A DNA stretch of 64,000 nt from Bathynomus jamesi. Its lineage: Eukaryota > Arthropoda > Malacostraca > Isopoda > Cirolanidae. The notes beneath the pieces are model-generated. The model did no database searches, was not told the origin of the DNA, and worked only from the letters and a program-made list of their open reading frames with translations. Position numbers and translations under genes: made by a program. The stretch lies in assembly GCA_023014485.1 (NCBI GenBank), contig JAJOZX010009051.1:68501-132500 (forward strand). The letters are read 5' to 3'. Numbering within the stretch: the stretch's first letter is position 1; the number at the start of each line of letters is the position of its first letter. Positions 34,395-46,410 of the stretch are shown one piece after another.

Positions 34395-37069
34395 TAATTG
34401 ACTTAAACTTAAAGATTTTATAACCCATCTTAAATTATTATACATCATTTTTAAACTTTGTTAATTCAAAAAACCTTCCAAATCCCTACACATTTGACCA
34501 CAGGTCTATACATCATCCACAACGTAATTCGATTTGTACCTACAACAGTCAATAAAAATGCATGCACACTATATATACTATATATACAAACCTCATGCTA
34601 AAATCATAGGATATCACAATAAACTATTTCATTGCGCGTAATTTAATCTTAATCATTTTTGCTTACTATATATAAATTTTTGCTCATGCATTTATACAGT
34701 TAATTTAACAATCGTCTCAGCTAATCTGTCTCTCGAACTTATAAAATACACACTTTGTACCCAATAAACATAAATACACACTAGACCACAGGTCTATACA
34801 TCATCCATTACGTAATTCTATTTATACCTACACTAGTCAATGAAAATTAGCTTATAGATTGTACGATTTATATTTTTCCCTTTTTCCTATTCATTATGAA
34901 TGTAATTTTCCCCACAGAAAAAAAAAAAAAAATTCTAAATTTTTTTTAACCATATCCTTGTTTGTCTAACTTAATTGTTTATCTAAACTAAAGTATTAAT
35001 CTTTGATTTTTTTATATTTTGTAAGCAAGTGTCATTTTAAAAATTTGGATACTCTGCATTGTACTCGACCACGCGAAATCGTTCTGTATAAAATTTGTAT
35101 TGTAACTAATGGTACCCTGTTAGGATGTTATTTTCTCATTGTATTGTATTAATGGTACCCTGTTAGGATGTTATTTTCTCATTGTATTGTATTAATGGTA
35201 CCCTATTAAATTATTGTATAAATATCATTTTTAAAAGGGGAGAGTAATGTAAAAAGTGAACAATGAACAATTCCTTCACCATCATTATATGAATTCATTG
35301 TCCATTTTTACATAAGAAACAAAAAATCACATAAGCGAGTTTTGGATAGAATTTCGATTTGTACGTCTTTATTCATTCCTGTATTTTTCTAATTCATCTT
35401 TCTAATAATGACTTATACACTATGACGTCACAAAATAACTTTATTCTCTTTACGTTTCCCACTCTGTGTCTCTAATTCGTTCTTGTAAATCTTCCTAACA
35501 ATGATTTGTACTATACGTAAAAATTCAATAACTATGACGTCACATTTTCCCTTCATCATATATCTAGTATCCAATGTATGAAAATTCTTTAACATCATGC
35601 TAAGGACGAAACACTCTATAGAAGTCATTATTTATATGTTATGTAGCATAAATATAATTATTATTCAACCATACTCATTCTTACATTCATGTTCTTTCTT
35701 GACCGCTATCCTTTATTAATTTTATTACTTATTCATTCATCTACCTATTGTCTACTTATGCCCTATCAACTTATCAGTCTATGTTTACTCGTGTCAATCA
35801 TGAAATGCAAAACTTTCGCAGTTCGTTCGAGAACGCGAAAAAACGTTCTCGTATTATTTTTTTCATTTTTATTTTTAATTATATGACCTTCCGAGATGAA
35901 CTCAAAAATGCTAAGGTTAAGTGATCGAAATTCCGCTCATCAAAGCAGAATTCGAACGCTCAAAGTTAAAAAGTCTCCTTTCCCTCTGATTCGAATTTAT
36001 AACATTATCATGTGTTATGTTATATTATGTGTGTTATGTGCCCATGTACTTTGTATTATATTTCTAACATCTTAATTGTCTATTAATATGAAACACTGTA
36101 AAAACAAGACAAAGTTATAGTAACTGTTTAATTGTAATTAACTGTAATACTTTAAATTAACAACAACTTGTAATGTACTTTAATGAAACTGTAATTAACA
36201 ATAACTTGTAATGTACTTCAGTGAAACTGTAATTAAATGTAATGATTTAATTTATAATGTAAGAATGTACTTTAATAGAAGTGTAATTAAACAATGAGTG
36301 AATATGAATTAATTGGTAATTGTAATCCATAATTGTAATCGTAATTGTAATGAACCAAAATTAATATGTACTCAGTCATGTACTCAAAATTGTACTTATG
36401 TGCTATTACGAAATGATATCGCCTTCATAAATGAAGACGGCGAAAAAATACAAATTAGTTTTTATTTTATTTTTTAATTTGAAATTTGCAATCTTTTAAA
36501 ACATCTGATCATGTGTTTAAAAAGGGGGGAAATTTAATCTTCAACTGTCCTCCCCCAAAAAATTAGGTTATATTATACGGATATTTGTAAAAATACACCA
36601 CTTCATTTGCCACTTCATCAAGCCACTTCATTTAAGGCTCTTCTCCATTAGACTTCATATTAGCACCTCATTAGGAGGGGGCAGAGGCCCCTTGCCGCCT
36701 TAATATTTTTAGATTCCGGCCTGAGCCATGGTCGAAAGAGGTCGAACCTCTACCCTTGTAAAATCAGAGCAATACCTGTAATTTTTAAGAAGTAACCACA
36801 GTAAAAGAAGTTTTTATCTTTTTCCTTCGAGCCGTGCTCTCTTCAGGAACTCAGTCAAGTCGACAAGTTATAAAAGAAAAGTCGATAATTTAGTATAAAA
36901 GAAAGGATCAGAGAATTATTGAAAGAAAAGAATTAACAGAGTGTCGACCCCATAAAGCGAGAGAAAAGAATTATAGAAAAGTATAAAGAAGAAACATCCG
37001 TTGCAGCCTCCTAACCAGAACCCCCCCGTCGAATCCGAACCGACAAAGGGCCATAAAGGGGGGGTTAAC

Positions 37070-37081
37070 ATATATATATAT

Positions 37082-37113
<32 letters not shown>

Positions 37114-37162
37114 GATATATATATATATTTCATATATATATAGATATATATATATATATTTC

Positions 37163-37197
<35 letters not shown>

Positions 37198-37440
37198 TCA
37201 TATATATATATAGATATATATATATATATATATTTCATATATATATAGATATATATATATATATTTCAAATATATATATAAATATATATATATTTCATAT
37301 ATTTATATAGATATATAAAATTATATATATATATATATATTATATATATATATATATATATATTATTTCTATATATATATATATTATATATATTATCTCT
37401 ATATAGATCTATATATAATATATATATTATATATATCTTC

Positions 37441-37476
<36 letters not shown>

Positions 37477-37571
37477 TATATATATTTCATATATATATTT
37501 CATATATATATATAGATATATATATATATATATATATGAAATATATATATATAAATGAATATATATATATT
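37070..37571. repeat. (AT)n array, start of orientation switch 3
   Basis: Begins right after GTTAAC. The motif is TTTCATAT up to about 37,510 and GAAATAT after that, so polarity flips near 37,520. Confidence 0.95.
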
Positions 37572-37656
37572 TTTCCTTACAATCTGTAGGCCTCATTGTT
37601 AATCGTTTAAGGTTTTAATTTTTAATTTTTTATTATTTTTACTTCTCTGTTTATTG

Positions 37657-37689
<33 letters not shown>

Positions 37690-37707
37690 TTGTATATATA
37701 GATATGT

Positions 37708-37753
<46 letters not shown>

Positions 37754-37898
37754 ATGTTATTTATTTTTCTTTTTTTCTTTCTGTAACCTATATATAGGCT
37801 TAACCTTTTTATATACTTCAGTGTTCCTGAGGATGTCATTAGACGAAAGCGCTTGAGCACCATTTTGTGTTTCCTTTCCTTCGTGGTTTTATTCATCA
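37572..37898 (+). other. Non-AT island; possible Penelope-like 3' tail
   Basis: The left half is T-rich with (GTAT)n at about 37,665-37,690 and (GT)n at about 37,735-37,753. The right half, 37,780-37,895, contains TTCCTGAGGATGTC, then TTAGACGAAAGCGCTTG, then a TTTCCTTTCC tail. A CTGA.GATG ... CGAAA arrangement is found at the 3' ends of many Penelope-like elements, where it belongs to a hammerhead ribozyme-like fold. The strict CTGATGA core is not intact. No reverse transcriptase or GIY-YIG coding sequence is present, so at most this is a 3' fragment. Confidence 0.35.
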
Positions 37899-37899
37899 T

Positions 37900-37931
<32 letters not shown>

Positions 37932-37937
37932 GAAATA

Positions 37938-37978
<41 letters not shown>

Positions 37979-37999
37979 GAAATATATATTATATATATG

Positions 38000-38074
<75 letters not shown>

Positions 38075-38122
38075 TATATATATATATATATGAAATATAT
38101 ATATATATATTTATATATATAT
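37899..38122. repeat. (AT)n array
   Basis: AT dinucleotides with GAAATAT interruptions, between the possible Penelope-like tail and the tRNA-like cluster. Confidence 0.95.
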
Positions 38123-38230
38123 CAACAAATAACTGCAATGACCGCGCAGTATATAAATGAATAGAAACGACATAAGTATTAAGGAACGTTTCTGCACACG
38201 AGGAGGAGAGATAACGAAATAATGAAAAAT

Positions 38231-38307
38231 GAGGCGAACCGCCTGGGAATCGAACCCAGGGCCTTCCAATTGCCGGTCGGACACTCTACCATTATGCTAC
38301 GGACCTC
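38231..38307 (-). tRNA. tRNA-like sequence, reversed copy
   Basis: On the minus strand it has an A-box-like TAGCATAATGG, a T-arm CTGGG-TTCGATT-CCCAG with a perfect B box GGTTCGATTCC, and a run of five T just downstream. An anticodon arm TCCGA-CCGGCAA-TTGGA can form with GGC in the anticodon position (alanine), but base 33 is C instead of T and no good 7-bp acceptor stem closes. It is likely a tRNA-derived pseudogene or SINE head rather than a working tRNA. Confidence 0.4.
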
Positions 38308-38647
38308 ACTCAATCACAAATCGAAATTCTCCCAAATAGGGCAGAAACCAATGCCCTCAGAGAGCACCCTCGCAAATCGTGAATATGCGCAAATAACTGC
38401 AATGACCGCGCAGTATATAAATGATAGAAACGACATAAGTATTAAGAACGTTTCTGCACATTTTTCATTATTTCGTTATCTCTCCTCCTCGTGTGCAGAA
38501 ACGTTCCTTAATACTTATGTCGTTTCTATTCATTTATATACTGCGCGGTCATTGCAGTTATTTGCGCATATTCACGATTTGCGAGGGTGCTCTCTGAGGG
38601 CATTGGTTTCTGCCCTATTTGGGAGAATTTCGATTTGTGATTGAGTG

Positions 38648-38722
38648 AGGTCCGTAGCATAATGGTAGAGCGTCCGACCGGCAATTGGAAGGCCCTGGTT
38701 CGATTCCCAGGCGGTTCGCCTC
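38648..38722 (+). tRNA. tRNA-like sequence, direct copy 1
   Basis: Same as the reversed copy, but the T-stem has lost one G (CTGG instead of CTGGG), leaving a 4-bp stem. The B box GGTTCGATTCC remains intact and TTTTT follows at about 38,724. Confidence 0.35.
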
Positions 38723-38909
38723 ATTTTTCATTATTTCGTTATCTCTCCTCCTCGTGTGCAGAAACGTTCCTTAATACTTATGTCGTTTCTATTCATTTAT
38801 ATACTGCGCGGTCATTGCAGTTATTTGCGCATATTCACGATTTGCGAGGGTGCTCTCTGAGGGCATTGGTTTCTGCCCTATTTGGGAGAATTTCGATTTG
38901 TGATTGAGT

Positions 38910-38985
38910 GAGGTCCGTAGCATAATGGTAGAGCGTCCGACCGGCAATTGGAAGGCCCTGGGTTCGATTCCCAGGCGGTTCGCCT
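38910..38985 (+). tRNA. tRNA-like sequence, direct copy 2
   Basis: Best-preserved plus-strand copy: 5-bp T-stem, perfect B box GGTTCGATTCC, A-box-like TAGCATAATGG, the anticodon arm with GGC, and a T6 run downstream as a Pol III terminator. The acceptor ends still do not pair convincingly. Confidence 0.4.
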
Positions 38986-39059
38986 CATTTTTTCATTATT
39001 TCGTTATCTCTCCTCCTCGTGTGCAGAAACGTTCCTTAATACTTATGTCGTTTCTATTC

Positions 39060-39060
<1 letters not shown>

Positions 39061-39108
<48 letters not shown>

Positions 39109-39258
39109 ATATATATATATATGAAATATATATTATATATATATATATATATATATTATTATATATATATATATATATATGAAATATATATATATATATA
39201 TGAAATATATATATATATATGAAATATATATATATATATGAAATATATATAATATATG

Positions 39259-39312
<54 letters not shown>
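39061..39312. repeat. (AT)n array, end of orientation switch 3
   Basis: AT dinucleotides with GAAATAT interruptions, ending directly at GTTAACCCCCC of the next alpha. Confidence 0.95.
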
Positions 39313-39315
<3 letters not shown>

Positions 39316-41839
39316 AACCCCCCTTTTATGGCCCTGAGTCGGTTCGGATCGACGGGGGTTCTAGTTAGGAGGCTGCAACGGATATTTCTTCTATAACATT
39401 CTAATTCTTTTCGGTCGCCACTCTGTTAAACTCTTGGCTACAGACTCGCCAGACTGTTATGCCAATATCTTCTATGGTGCTTGGGGTGTCCCTTAATTTG
39501 GGCAAAGGGTCGCCAATTTTTAATTCTTCTCTTTTTATAATACTCTGATACTTTCTCTGATACTAAAATTATCGACTTTTCTTTTATAACTTGTCGACTT
39601 AACTGACTGAGTTCCTGAAGAGAACAAGGCTCGAAGGAAAAAGATAAAAAAAACATCTTTTACTGTGGTTTACTTCTCAAAAATTACAGTTAGTACTCTG
39701 AATTTACAGGGGTAGAGGTTCGACCTCTTTCGACCATGGCTCAGGCCGGAATCTAAAAATATTAAGAAGGCAAGGGGCCTCTGCCCCCTCCCCGCAGCGA
39801 GGCTGCTAACAAAGGAGTCCTAATGAAGTGCTATGATGAAGAAGTTTAATGAAGAAGTGCAATGAAAAAGTGCTGTAATTTTACAAATACATGTATAATA
39901 TAGCTGAACTTAAATGTTTTGGGGGAGGACAGTTGAAGGTTAAATTTCCCCCCTTTTTAAACACATGATGAAATGTTTTAAAAGATTGCAAAAATAAAAA
40001 TTTAAAAAAATAAAAATAAAATAACAAAAACTAATTTGTATTTTTCGCCGAGTTTACATTTATGAAGGCGATATCATTTCGTAATAGTACATATAAGTAC
40101 AAATTAAGTACACGACTGAGTACGTATTAATTTTGGTTCATTACAATTACGATTACAATTATGGATTACTTCACATTTACTTATTGTTTAATTACACTTC
40201 CATTTTAAAGTACATTCTTACATTATAAATTAAATCATTACATTTAATTACAGTTTCAATGAAGTACATTACAAGTTATTATTAATTACAGTTTCATTAA
40301 AGTACATTACATTATATTAAATTAAAGTATTACAGTTAATTACAATTAAACAGTTACTATAACTTTGTTTTTTTTTTTTTTACAGTGTTTCATATTAATA
40401 GACAATTAAGATGTTAAATATAATACAAAGTACATGGCACTTACGAGATAATTTATTTACGAAATAATATGCTATAATATGTTATGAATTTGAAATCAGA
40501 GCGAACGGAGGTATTTTATCTTTTAGGCGCTCGATTCTGTCGTAGTGAGTGGAATTTTATAACTTAACTCAGCATTTTTGAGTTCAATGCGGGAGGTGAA
40601 ATAATAAAAGAAAATAATACGTAAAAAGAATACATGTACGTAATCATGATCGTCAATAGACATGTACGACTGCACACAGTAGTGTACACATATCATTCGT
40701 CACACAATAGGTTGTGTGCGTAATATAGACACGAGTAAACATAGACTGATAAGTTGATAGGGCATAAGTAGACAATAGGTAGATGAATGAATAAGTAATA
40801 AAATTAATAAAGGATAGCGGTCAAGAAAGAACATGAATGTAAGAATGATTATGGTTGAATAATGATATTTATACTACATAACACCACAACATTATTACTA
40901 AAGAATTTACCATACATTGAATACGGAAGATGTCCAAATACTAAGAACGTGATTCAGTGTACAAAGTATGGGAAACGTAAAGAGAATAAAGTTATTTTAT
41001 GACGTCATAGTGTATAAGTCATTATTAGAAAAGATGAATTAGAGAGATACAGTAATGAATAAAGACGTACAAATCGAAATTCTATCCAAAAACTCGCTTA
41101 GGCGATTTTGGTTTCTTATATAAAAATGGACATTCGAACATATAACTATACGAACATAAGTTCTGCATCAAGACAATGAATCCATATAATGATGGTGTAG
41201 GAATTGTTAATTGTTCACTTTTTACAGTATTTCCCCACCAAAATGGTATTAATACAATAATATAATACAATATAATACAATTGAGAAAATATCATCGAAG
41301 TAATTCAAGTTAGATGACGACATTCTTTACAATACAAATTTTATACAGAACGAGTTCGGGTAGTTGAGTACAATGCAGAGTAATCAAATTTTTAACATGA
41401 CACTCGCTTAGAGGGCTATGATAAAATATAAAAATTCAAAGATTAAAACTTTACTTTTATACAAACAGAATAAAGGATTAATATGTTAATTTAGACAAAC
41501 AATTAAGTTAGACAAACATTGATATGGTTAAAATTTGTTACAAAATTTTTATTTTTCTGTGGGAAAAATTATGTACATAATGAATAGAGTAAAAGGGAAA
41601 AATATAAATTTTAAAGTTCATGGATTTTTCGAGGCTTCCATGATAGTACAATTGATAACTAATTTTATTGACTATTGTAGATAAAAAATCGAATTATGTA
41701 ATGGATGATGTATAGACCTGTGGTCAAGTGTGTATTTGGGTGTATTCGGTGCAAAGTGTGTATTTTACAATTTCGAGGGAGAGATTAGCTGATAGGATTG
41801 TTCAAGTAACTAAATATTCAATGATTTTAGCATAAGCTT

Positions 41840-41872
<33 letters not shown>

Positions 41873-41999
41873 GTGCGCATACATGCGTGTGTAGGTGTAG
41901 GGATTTGGGAGGTTTTTGAATTAACAAAGTTTAAAAAAATGTATAATAATTTAAGATGGGTTTAGGGTTATAAATCTTTTAAGTTTAAGTCAATTATTG

Positions 42000-42001
<2 letters not shown>

Positions 42002-42046
<45 letters not shown>
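42002..42046. repeat. (ATT)n microsatellite
   Basis: Pure ATT triplets in forward beta, at the place where the reverse beta has AAT at 34,341-34,391. Confidence 0.9.
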
Positions 42047-43796
42047 AAATCCTTTAAGTTCAAGGTAGTATTTAAGTATTTAATTAAATCAGTTACACGA
42101 ATTAAGGTAATAAAAAAAGACGTACTTAGAAGACCTTACGAGTAATGACAGTAACTCTCACGGTTTTAAAATTGAATTTCGACACACAATTAAATTCGAC
42201 TACGACAATTACTCAGTATTAATCGAATTAAAAAAAATATAAAAAATATGAAGTTTGGAAATAGAAATCAATGATAAACTATAATAAACTAAGCATATAA
42301 TATTCTTAAAAATAAAAAAACAACTTAACATAAACGGAGGTTATGTTCCATAGTACTAAAGAGGAATTAACCATGGTTGAACCATTTCTCCGTTGACACT
42401 GGGTTCAAATGGGGTTAGTTTTTTTTTTTTTTTTTTTTTTAATAAAATAAAAAAAACAAAGTTTGGAGTACGACATTCGGGGGAATTGAGTGACTAAGCG
42501 GGGGTATAAGTCTGAAATTGACAATTACATCTTTCGTGAGCACTTTGCTCTTTTTTTTTAAAAGATTGCTTGTCACACTACTTAGAACAAAATTAAAAGA
42601 GTTCAACAAACGGAGGGACGGCATGTTCCTCATATACATTACAATAATTACCAAAATCGTTACAAACAATTGTAAAAACTATTTTGGTTGCCAACAATAA
42701 AATATGTCATTTTACCTATATATTTATATACGCAACAATGGCATGAAAAAGAAAAGACAAATCGGTCCATTTCTTTCTTACAACAAAACAAAGAAAGGTT
42801 AACTAAAGACGCAACCCGGTCAATTCAGGTTGAATTAAATTCTCTTTTACAACACAAAAAAGGTTGAATTAAATTCTTAAATTACATTTTCTTAAATTAA
42901 ATTCTCTTAACTTACAAAGAAAAAGTTGAATTCAATTGACTGCATTGAAATAAATTGGGACTTGTAATAAAAATGACTTGGAATAAATCTCTCTGACTTG
43001 GAATAAATCTCTCTGACTTCAAATAAAACTCTCTGACTTCAAATAAAACTGAAATCTCTGAGGCGGTTGTCCCTCTTGGATGCAACCTTCTGAAACTGAA
43101 AACTGATTTGCAAATAAAACTGACTCGAAACTACTTCGAGTATCCTTATAAATCTCTGGGGTTTGGTTGTCCCTCTTGGATGCAACCAACCGAAACTGAA
43201 AACTGATTTGAAATTAACTGAAAATGGAAAATGACTGCACTTGATCTCTATTCAAGTGGAGACGATTAACCTCTGTTTTGGTTGACCCTCTTGGTGCAAC
43301 CGACTTACTTGAAATGCAATCAAGTATCTCTATAACTTAAACTGTCTAACTTGAACGCTTGTCAAGTGAAGATTAACTGAAACTGGAAAATGACTGTACT
43401 TGATCTTTATCAAATGGAGACGATTAACCTCTGTTTTGATTGACCCTCTTGGTGCAACCGACTGACTTCAAAAAATGACTTCAAAATTACTTCAAGTATC
43501 TTTATAAATCTCTGGGGTTTGGTTGTCCCTTTTGGTTACAACCAACTGAAACTGTCAGAAAACTGAAAATGGAACTTGAAACTGCTACAAGTAACTCTAT
43601 AACTCTATAAACTCTCTCTAAACTCTCTGTAAACTCTCTGTAAACTCTCTCTCTCTTAATTTGCAAGTAAATTCAATTCAGTAATTGAAAAAAATTTGCA
43701 AACAAAAAATAAAAAAAATGTAAACAATATTTCATTCTAATGTACGGGAAGGTACATAACATAAAATTATTCTATACTGAATATAACTGAAAATAA

Positions 43797-43995
43797 CTCT
43801 CTTGAAATTAACTCTCTTGAAATTAACTCTCTTTGAAATTAACTCTCTGTTACAATTAACTCTCTGTTACAATTAACTCTGTTACAATTAACTCTGTTAC
43901 AATTAACTCTGTTACAATTAACTCTCTGTGTTACAATTAACTCTCTGTTACAATTAACTCTCTGTTACAATTAACTCTGTTACAATTAACTCTCT
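43797..43995. repeat. Tandem 15-bp repeat (CTCTGTTACAATTAA)
   Basis: Three CTCTTGAAATTAA units followed by about ten CTCTGTTACAATTAA units. This is the beta array homologous to 17,355-17,700. Confidence 0.88.
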
Positions 43996-46178
43996 GTTAA
44001 AATTACTGTTTCAATAAAGGCAAATGTATCACTGGTGTATGGAATGTTCACTGTGTTTCTTGTGAATTCTGACTTGATACTCATTATTAACTGTTAATAA
44101 TAGTGACTTTTCAAATGTTTATAAATTACTTAAAAAAACAAACTGTACTTAACAAAATTTTCTATGGGGAAATCCTCAGAGACGTGTCCTGAAGACGTCT
44201 TCCTGGCTACTTCTTCTTGTTAAAATAATCTTTTAATCCTGATGCAGGGTCGCCAAAATGTTAACCCCCCTTTTACGGCCCTGAGTCGGTTCGGATCGAC
44301 GGGGGTTCTAGTTAGGAGGCTGCAACGGATATTTCTTCTATAACATTCTAATTCTTTTCGGTCGCCACTCTGTTAAACTCTTGGCTACAGACTCGCCAGA
44401 CTGTTATGCCAATATCTTCTATGGTGCTTGGCTTTGTCTCTTAATTTGTGCAAAGGGACGCCAATTTTTAACTCTTCTCCTTATATAATACTCTGATACT
44501 TTCTCTGATACTAAAATTATCGACTTTTCTTTTATAACTTGTCGACTTAACTGACTGAGTTCCTGAAGAGAACAAGGCTCGAAGGAAAAAGATAAAAAAA
44601 ACTTCTTTTACTGTGGTTTACTTCTCAAAAATTACAGTTAGTACTCTGAATTTACAGGGGTAGAGGTTCGACCTCTTTCGACCCATGGCTCAGGCCGGAA
44701 TCTAAAAATATTAAAAAGGCAAGGGCCTCTGCCCCCTCCCCGCAGCGAGGCTGCTAACAAAGGAGTCCTAATGAAGTGCTATGATGAAGAATTCTAATGA
44801 AGAAGAGCAATGAAAATTTGCTGTAATTTTACAAATACATGTATAATATAGCAGAACTTAAACGTTTTGGGGGAGGACAGTTGAAGGTTAAATTTCCCCC
44901 CGTTTTAAACACATGATCAAATGTTTTAAAAGATTGCAAAAATAAAAATTTAAAAAAATAAAAATAAAATAAAAACTAATTTGTATTTTTCGCCGAGTCT
45001 ACATTTATGAAGGTATGAAGGCAATATCATTTCGTAATATTACATATAAGTACAAATTAAGTACACGACTGAGTACGTATTAATTTTGGTTCATTACAAT
45101 TACGATTACAATTATGGATTACTTCACATTTACTTATTGTTTAATTACACTTCCATTTTAAAGTACATTCTTACATTATAAATTAAATCATTACATTTAA
45201 TTACAGTTTCAATGAAGTACATTACAAGTTATTATTAATTACAGTTTCATTAAAGTACATTACGTTATATTAAATTAAAGTATTACAGTTAATTACAATT
45301 AAACAGTTACTATAACTTTGTTTTGGTTTTTTTTTAGTGTTTCATATTAATAGACAATTTAGATGTTAGAAATATAATACAAAGTACATGGCACATACGA
45401 GATAATTTATTTACGAAATAATATGCTATAATATGTTATGAATTTGAAATCAGAGCGAACGGAGGTATTTTATCTTTGAGGCGCTCGATTCTGTCGTAGT
45501 GAGTGGAATTTTATAACTTAACTCAGCATTTTTTAGTTCAATGCGGGAGGTGAAATAATAAAAGAAAATAAAACGTAAAAAGAATACATGTACGTAATCA
45601 TGATCGTCAATAGACATGTACGACTGCACACAGTAGTGTACACATATCATTCGTCACACAATAGGTTGTGTGCGTAATATAGACACGAGTAAACATAGAC
45701 TGATAAGTTGATAGGGCATAAGTAGACAATAGGTAGTGATGAATAAGTAATAAAATTAATAAAGGATAGCGTTCAAGAAAGAACATGAATGTAAGAATGA
45801 GTATGGTTGAATAATGATATTTATACTACATAACACCACAACATTATTACTAAAGAATTTACCATACATTGAATACGGAAGATGTCCAAATACTAAGAAC
45901 GTGATTCAGTGTACAAAGTATGGGAAACGTAAAGAGAATAAAGTTATTTTATGACGTCATAGTGTATAAGTCATTATTAGAAAAGATGAATTAGAGAGAT
46001 ACAGTAATGAATAAAGACGTACAAATCGAAATTCTATCCAAAAACTCGCTTAGGCGATTTTGGTTTCTTATGTAAAAATGGACATTCGAACATAAAACTA
46101 TACGAACATAAGTTCTGCATGAAGACAATGAATCCATATAATGATTGTGTAGGAATTGTTCATTGTTCACTTTTTACA

Positions 46179-46265
46179 TATATATATATATATTTCATAT
46201 ATATATATGTATATTTCATATATATATATAATATATATATATATATATTTCATATATATATATAT

Positions 46266-46337
<72 letters not shown>

Positions 46338-46410
46338 TTCATATATATTATATATATATATATATAATTTATATATATATATATCTATATATATATATAT
46401 ATTTCATATA
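46179..46410. repeat. (AT)n array left of mariner
   Basis: Begins at the hairpin foot. TTTCATAT interruptions. It supplies the TA target of the element at 46,411. Confidence 0.95.

Larger units (their letters stand above)
30335..37069 (-). repeat. Macro-repeat block 3 (reverse): alpha, beta, alpha
   Basis: After a remnant of AT (30,335-30,350), the hairpin TGTAAAAAGTGAAC (30,351) opens a reverse alpha (to about 31,835). A reverse beta follows (about 31,836-35,247), then a second reverse alpha (35,248-37,069) ending in GGTTAAC. The alphas at 30,351-31,800 and 35,248-36,650 are almost identical, with a period of 4,897 bp. This is the same monomer as in the forward blocks, seen on the other strand. 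No coding sequence is recognisable. Confidence 0.82.
38123..39060. repeat. Inverted plus tandem cluster of a 262-bp tRNA-like unit
   Basis: A unit with a tRNA-like segment and about 185 bp of unique flank (containing ACTGCGCGGTCATTGCAG and GCGAGGGTGCTCTCTGAGG) occurs once reversed (38,123-38,460) and twice direct from about 38,493, at a 262-bp spacing. Direct and reversed parts face each other around a 32-bp spacer at 38,461-38,492. Both outer edges pass into AT arrays. Open frames read through the repeats, but they only repeat the same 88 codons and show no protein similarity. Confidence 0.9.
39313..46178 (+). repeat. Macro-repeat block 4 (forward): alpha, beta, alpha
   Basis: This is the cleanest view of the monomer. 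Alpha runs from GTTAACCCCCC at 39,313 to the hairpin foot TTTTTACAG at 41,227 (no AT array). Beta runs from there to CAGGGTCGCCAAAAT at 44,259. The next alpha starts GTTAACCCCCC at 44,260, so the monomer length is about 4,948 bp, and ends at the hairpin foot at 46,178, where an AT array begins. Beta has a diverged, unexpanded version of the tandem arrays. I find no open frame of convincing coding character. Confidence 0.85.

Noticed and set aside
38222..39182. Three in-register frames over the tRNA-like cluster
   Set aside because: They repeat the same 88 codons because the 262-bp unit recurs, and they include tRNA-like sequence. No protein similarity is apparent.
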